Shown here piece after piece: positions 61,728 to 64,000 of a DNA stretch of 64,000 nucleotides. The position numbers and the translations under genes are program-made. The stretch lies in contig JAIUMV010000014.1 in NCBI GenBank assembly GCA_022565395.1, forward strand, positions 28,342 through 92,341, written 5' to 3'. Position 1 is the first letter of the stretch; each line of letters begins with the position of its first letter. A model generated the notes under the pieces. The model was not told the origin of the DNA. It worked only from the letters and a program-made list of their open reading frames with translations, and ran no database searches. The DNA is from Marinobacter sp. (GTDB taxonomy: Bacteria > Pseudomonadota > Gammaproteobacteria > Pseudomonadales > Oleiphilaceae).

Positions 61728-63725
61728 ATGCGCTACTCGCAACGCTATGCATCGGCATCAAAACTCGCGCCTTTGGCACAGCTACTCACGGCCACCCTTG
61801 CGCTAGGCGCCTGCGTTGATATCGACCTATCAAGCTCTAGCAGCCATGCCACGCTGGAGGAAACCCTGCGCAGCGTACCGCCCTGGCAACCCGTTGCTAT
61901 TGACAGTCTGGGCGGCACACCCTTGCCGGAAGCCCCTGATCTGGACAGCCTGGAGTCTATCCTGGTGCAGGCGCGGCCCGGACAGTGCCTGGCCAGTCGA
62001 AGTTTCCCGCCGGATCCGGGCAGCACCCTCACCATGAATGCCTGCAACGGCAGCCCGCAACAACAGGTGTTACGTAACGGGCAACTACTCAACATCGGCG
62101 ACCTTTGCATCAGCGCCAGAACCAACAACCAACCGGTTCTGGAAGCCTGTGACACCAGCAAGAACAGCCAGCTGTTCACCGCCAAAGCCAATGGTGCCCT
62201 GGGACTGGTGCATTCCACCCAGGTGTTTGACGTAACCGCTGACCAACGCATCCTCACTTACGGGGCCCATGGCGGCAACAACCAACGTTTTGCCTTCCTC
62301 AGCGAATTGCGCAGTGACCTTGCGGATTATGAGCCGGTGGTGGACTTCCCTATTACGGATAGCCTCCGCGCCAGCGAGCAGGCTGAGCTGGACGCCCTCA
62401 ACGCCATCCAGCCACCAGCCATTCAACCCTACGATCGCAGTGCATTGCTTCACCTCTTTGCTGGTCAGGTGCCTGCGGATGCCGAACGGGTCGCCGTGCG
62501 CTTTCCTGTTGATCGCCGCTTCAACAATGGTGGCCTGCGCGGCTGGAGCGCACAGCCCCGAAACTGGACCTTCAGCCGCACCTACGCCGCTCCCGGCGAT
62601 ATTGTCCGCATCCACGTGGAAGGTCGCGCCGAAGAGGCTGACGGCCTGTACGCGGTGCTGAACGTGCGTACGGATGTCCTCCGCCTCGGCCACGGCAACA
62701 GCGGCAGCCAGCTCAAACGCCCAGGCAACCTCAGCCTGCGCGTGGCTCTGCAGGCTGGCGACAACTACGTGCGCAACCCCTATGGCGGCAGCATTGTAAT
62801 TGAATCCAGCGGCGATCATGACCGGACGGTCTGGGTGCAGGTGGCGGGGGGTGTTCGCCAGCCGTTCTTCGACCTCGGCAGCAACAACGACGAAGACTGG
62901 CACACAGCACGGCATTACCCGGCCCCCTTTGCCATACTGCAGGGGCCGCAGATTGCCATCGGTCTGTATGATCGCCAACGCTGGGAGGCCATCGAACAGC
63001 CCACCCAACTGATGGAAAACTATGAGCGGGTGATGGAGCTGAGCCGCCATATCACCGGTTTTGACCGCAACGGCACCGGCGTGCACCGCTGGCCGGATGG
63101 CCGCCAGTTCCTGGTACAAGACGTGGAAATCAGCGCTGGCTTCGCCCACGCGGGCTTTCCCATCATGGCGCAACCGGGCTTCCGCATTGACCGCCTGACA
63201 GACAGCGTCTTTAGCTGGGGCGTGGCCCATGAGATCGGCCACAACTACCAGCACCAGTGCCTGTCCTCCTACCGTTATGGCGTGGAATCCACCGTCAACG
63301 TCTGGAGCAGCTACGTCGAGGAGCAAGTGGGACTGGAGGCACGTATCGAGCGGGACGGCCGTTATGACAGCGCCATCTCGCGCTTTGGCACGGTCACCCA
63401 CTTCACTGACTTCAACGTGTGGGAACAGCTGGTGTTCCAGATGCAGATGATCTACGGCCTGCCCGGCGGTTGGGACAACTACCGCAATGCCCTGCGTTAC
63501 CTGCGCGAGCTGCCGGAAACACAACGTAACCAGATCTGCAACAGTGACCAGGCGCAATGGGATATCTGGTACGAAGTCATGAGCACCGTCAGCGGCTATG
63601 ACCTGACTGCGCATTTTGACACCTGGCAGGTGCCCCTCAGCGCTAACGCCCGCACTCAGGTAGCCGCCCTGAACCTGCCCAACCCGCCCACCAACCTGTC
63701 CCAGATCCGCGGCCGTCCTTACTGA
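61728..63725 (+). CDS. M60-family zinc metallopeptidase lipoprotein with lectin-like N-domain
   Basis: A 665-residue secreted protein. The signal ends in LALGAC (Cys29), so a lipoprotein is likely. Residues about 80-195 (ILVQARPGQCLASRSFPPDP, MNACNGSPQQQVLRNGQLLN, LCISARTNNQPVLEACDT) look like one ricin-type carbohydrate-binding domain. After a beta-rich region comes the M60 catalytic part: HEIGH at 501-505 with E520 completing the HExxH-E site, and EISAGFAHAGFPIMAQPGFR before it. M60 enzymes cut mucin-like glycoproteins, so surface glycoprotein or host or algal mucin breakdown is likely. It is flanked by REP-like repeats. Confidence 0.85.
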   Translation: MRYSQRYASASKLAPLAQLLTATLALGACVDIDLSSSSSHATLEETLRSVPPWQPVAIDSLGGTPLPEAPDLDSLESILVQARPGQCLASRSFPPDPGSTLTMNACNGSPQQQVLRNGQLLNIGDLCISARTNNQPVLEACDTSKNSQLFTAKANGALGLVHSTQVFDVTADQRILTYGAHGGNNQRFAFLSELRSDLADYEPVVDFPITDSLRASEQAELDALNAIQPPAIQPYDRSALLHLFAGQVPADAERVAVRFPVDRRFNNGGLRGWSAQPRNWTFSRTYAAPGDIVRIHVEGRAEEADGLYAVLNVRTDVLRLGHGNSGSQLKRPGNLSLRVALQAGDNYVRNPYGGSIVIESSGDHDRTVWVQVAGGVRQPFFDLGSNNDEDWHTARHYPAPFAILQGPQIAIGLYDRQRWEAIEQPTQLMENYERVMELSRHITGFDRNGTGVHRWPDGRQFLVQDVEISAGFAHAGFPIMAQPGFRIDRLTDSVFSWGVAHEIGHNYQHQCLSSYRYGVESTVNVWSSYVEEQVGLEARIERDGRYDSAISRFGTVTHFTDFNVWEQLVFQMQMIYGLPGGWDNYRNALRYLRELPETQRNQICNSDQAQWDIWYEVMSTVSGYDLTAHFDTWQVPLSANARTQVAALNLPNPPTNLSQIRGRPY

Positions 63726-63784
63726 CCCTAACGGCCCATCCACCACTGGCCAAACCCTCGGCCAGCGGTGACTCCGTCAAGCCT

Positions 63785-64000
63785 GGTCGCGGTCATGGAC
63801 CGCTCCTACAAATGAGTGCTCCATGACCGCCATACATCGTAGGAGCTGGCCCTGCCTGCGACCGCCGGCCCCCGACAGGCGTTGCTGATCATGTCGCTTC
63901 CTCCCGTGTGGTCCATCAATTTAGGTCGGGGGTATTGCACGCGCCTACATGGGGGCGCTCCAGGACCGCCAAACACGTAGGAGCTGGCCATGCCTGCGAC
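63785..64000. repeat. REP-like elements downstream of the M60 gene
   Basis: A hairpin pair of the same family as at 61429-61551 lies at 63785-63864 (GGTCGCGGTCATGGACCGCT ... GTAGGAGCTGGCCCTGCCTG), and another begins at about 63950 and is cut by the window end (GTAGGAGCTGGCCATGCC near 63977). No gene is supported after 63725; a short minus-strand frame here is translated repeat. Confidence 0.82.

Noticed and set aside
63806..63991. 61-codon minus-strand frame at the right edge
   Set aside because: It is translated REP-like repeat sequence.

Overview
The window looks like chromosomal DNA of a GC-rich marine gammaproteobacterium close to the Alcanivorax/Marinobacter/Pseudomonas group. Four things point there: the conserved block greA-carB-carA-dapB-dnaJ-dnaK-grpE-recN-fur-bamE-rnfH-ratA-smpB-ssrA; the block ubiE-ubiJ-ubiB-hisI-hisE-tatABC-rsmE; a tmRNA tag reading ANDDNYALAA; and two wax ester synthase/diacylglycerol acyltransferase genes typical of hydrocarbon-degrading, wax-storing marine bacteria. 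The genus is an inference.

Region 1 (1-16.3 kb) is an exopolysaccharide locus of the XrtA/PEP-CTERM type. A leftward translationally coupled operon encodes a walW-type deacetylase, a carbamoyltransferase, an acetyltransferase-fold protein, a FemAB-like protein and two glycosyltransferases, the last cut by the window edge. A second leftward operon encodes the sugar transferase that starts the chain, the outer-membrane export lipoprotein, the Wzz-like chain-length protein, a tyrosine-autokinase homologue with destroyed nucleotide motifs, and a beta-barrel. A divergent pair encodes the XrtA-type deacetylase and the XrtA-associated ATPase. No exosortase and no PEP-CTERM substrate is visible in the window. 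Two arrays of related palindromic repeats (about 7.03-7.49 and 15.64-16.26 kb) bracket the core of this locus. A porin gene follows, with a good sigma-54 promoter.

Region 2 (17.2-34.9 kb) is housekeeping: transcript cleavage (greA), carbamoyl phosphate (carAB), lysine/peptidoglycan precursor (dapB), the DnaK chaperone system with a textbook sigma-32 promoter, recN with LexA boxes, fur, bamE, rnfH-ratA, a Na+-dependent transporter, smpB and a first WS/DGAT. tmRNA (ssrA) follows at 34.95-35.32 kb.

Region 3 (35.29-38.74 kb) is a small island of about 3.4 kb inserted at the 3' end of ssrA, bounded by a 56-bp perfect direct repeat that copies the tmRNA end. It has no integrase. It carries a frameshifted gene remnant, a DUF2726 protein, two small secreted or membrane proteins and a BrnT/BrnA-like toxin-antitoxin pair with its own promoter and an operator-like palindrome.

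Region 4 (38.9-64 kb) holds a PhoD-like phosphatase, a three-sensor diguanylate cyclase, mqo, a Ca2+/Na+ antiporter, msrB and msrA, a metallophosphoesterase, a CarS/CDP-archaeol-synthase-like membrane protein, fumC, a second WS/DGAT, a hydrolase, a PHA-system-like small protein, the ubiquinone-histidine-Tat block, rsmE and an M60-family zinc metallopeptidase lipoprotein flanked by REP-like elements. No rRNA, tRNA or CRISPR was found. Family names come from recognising motifs by eye; no database search was run.
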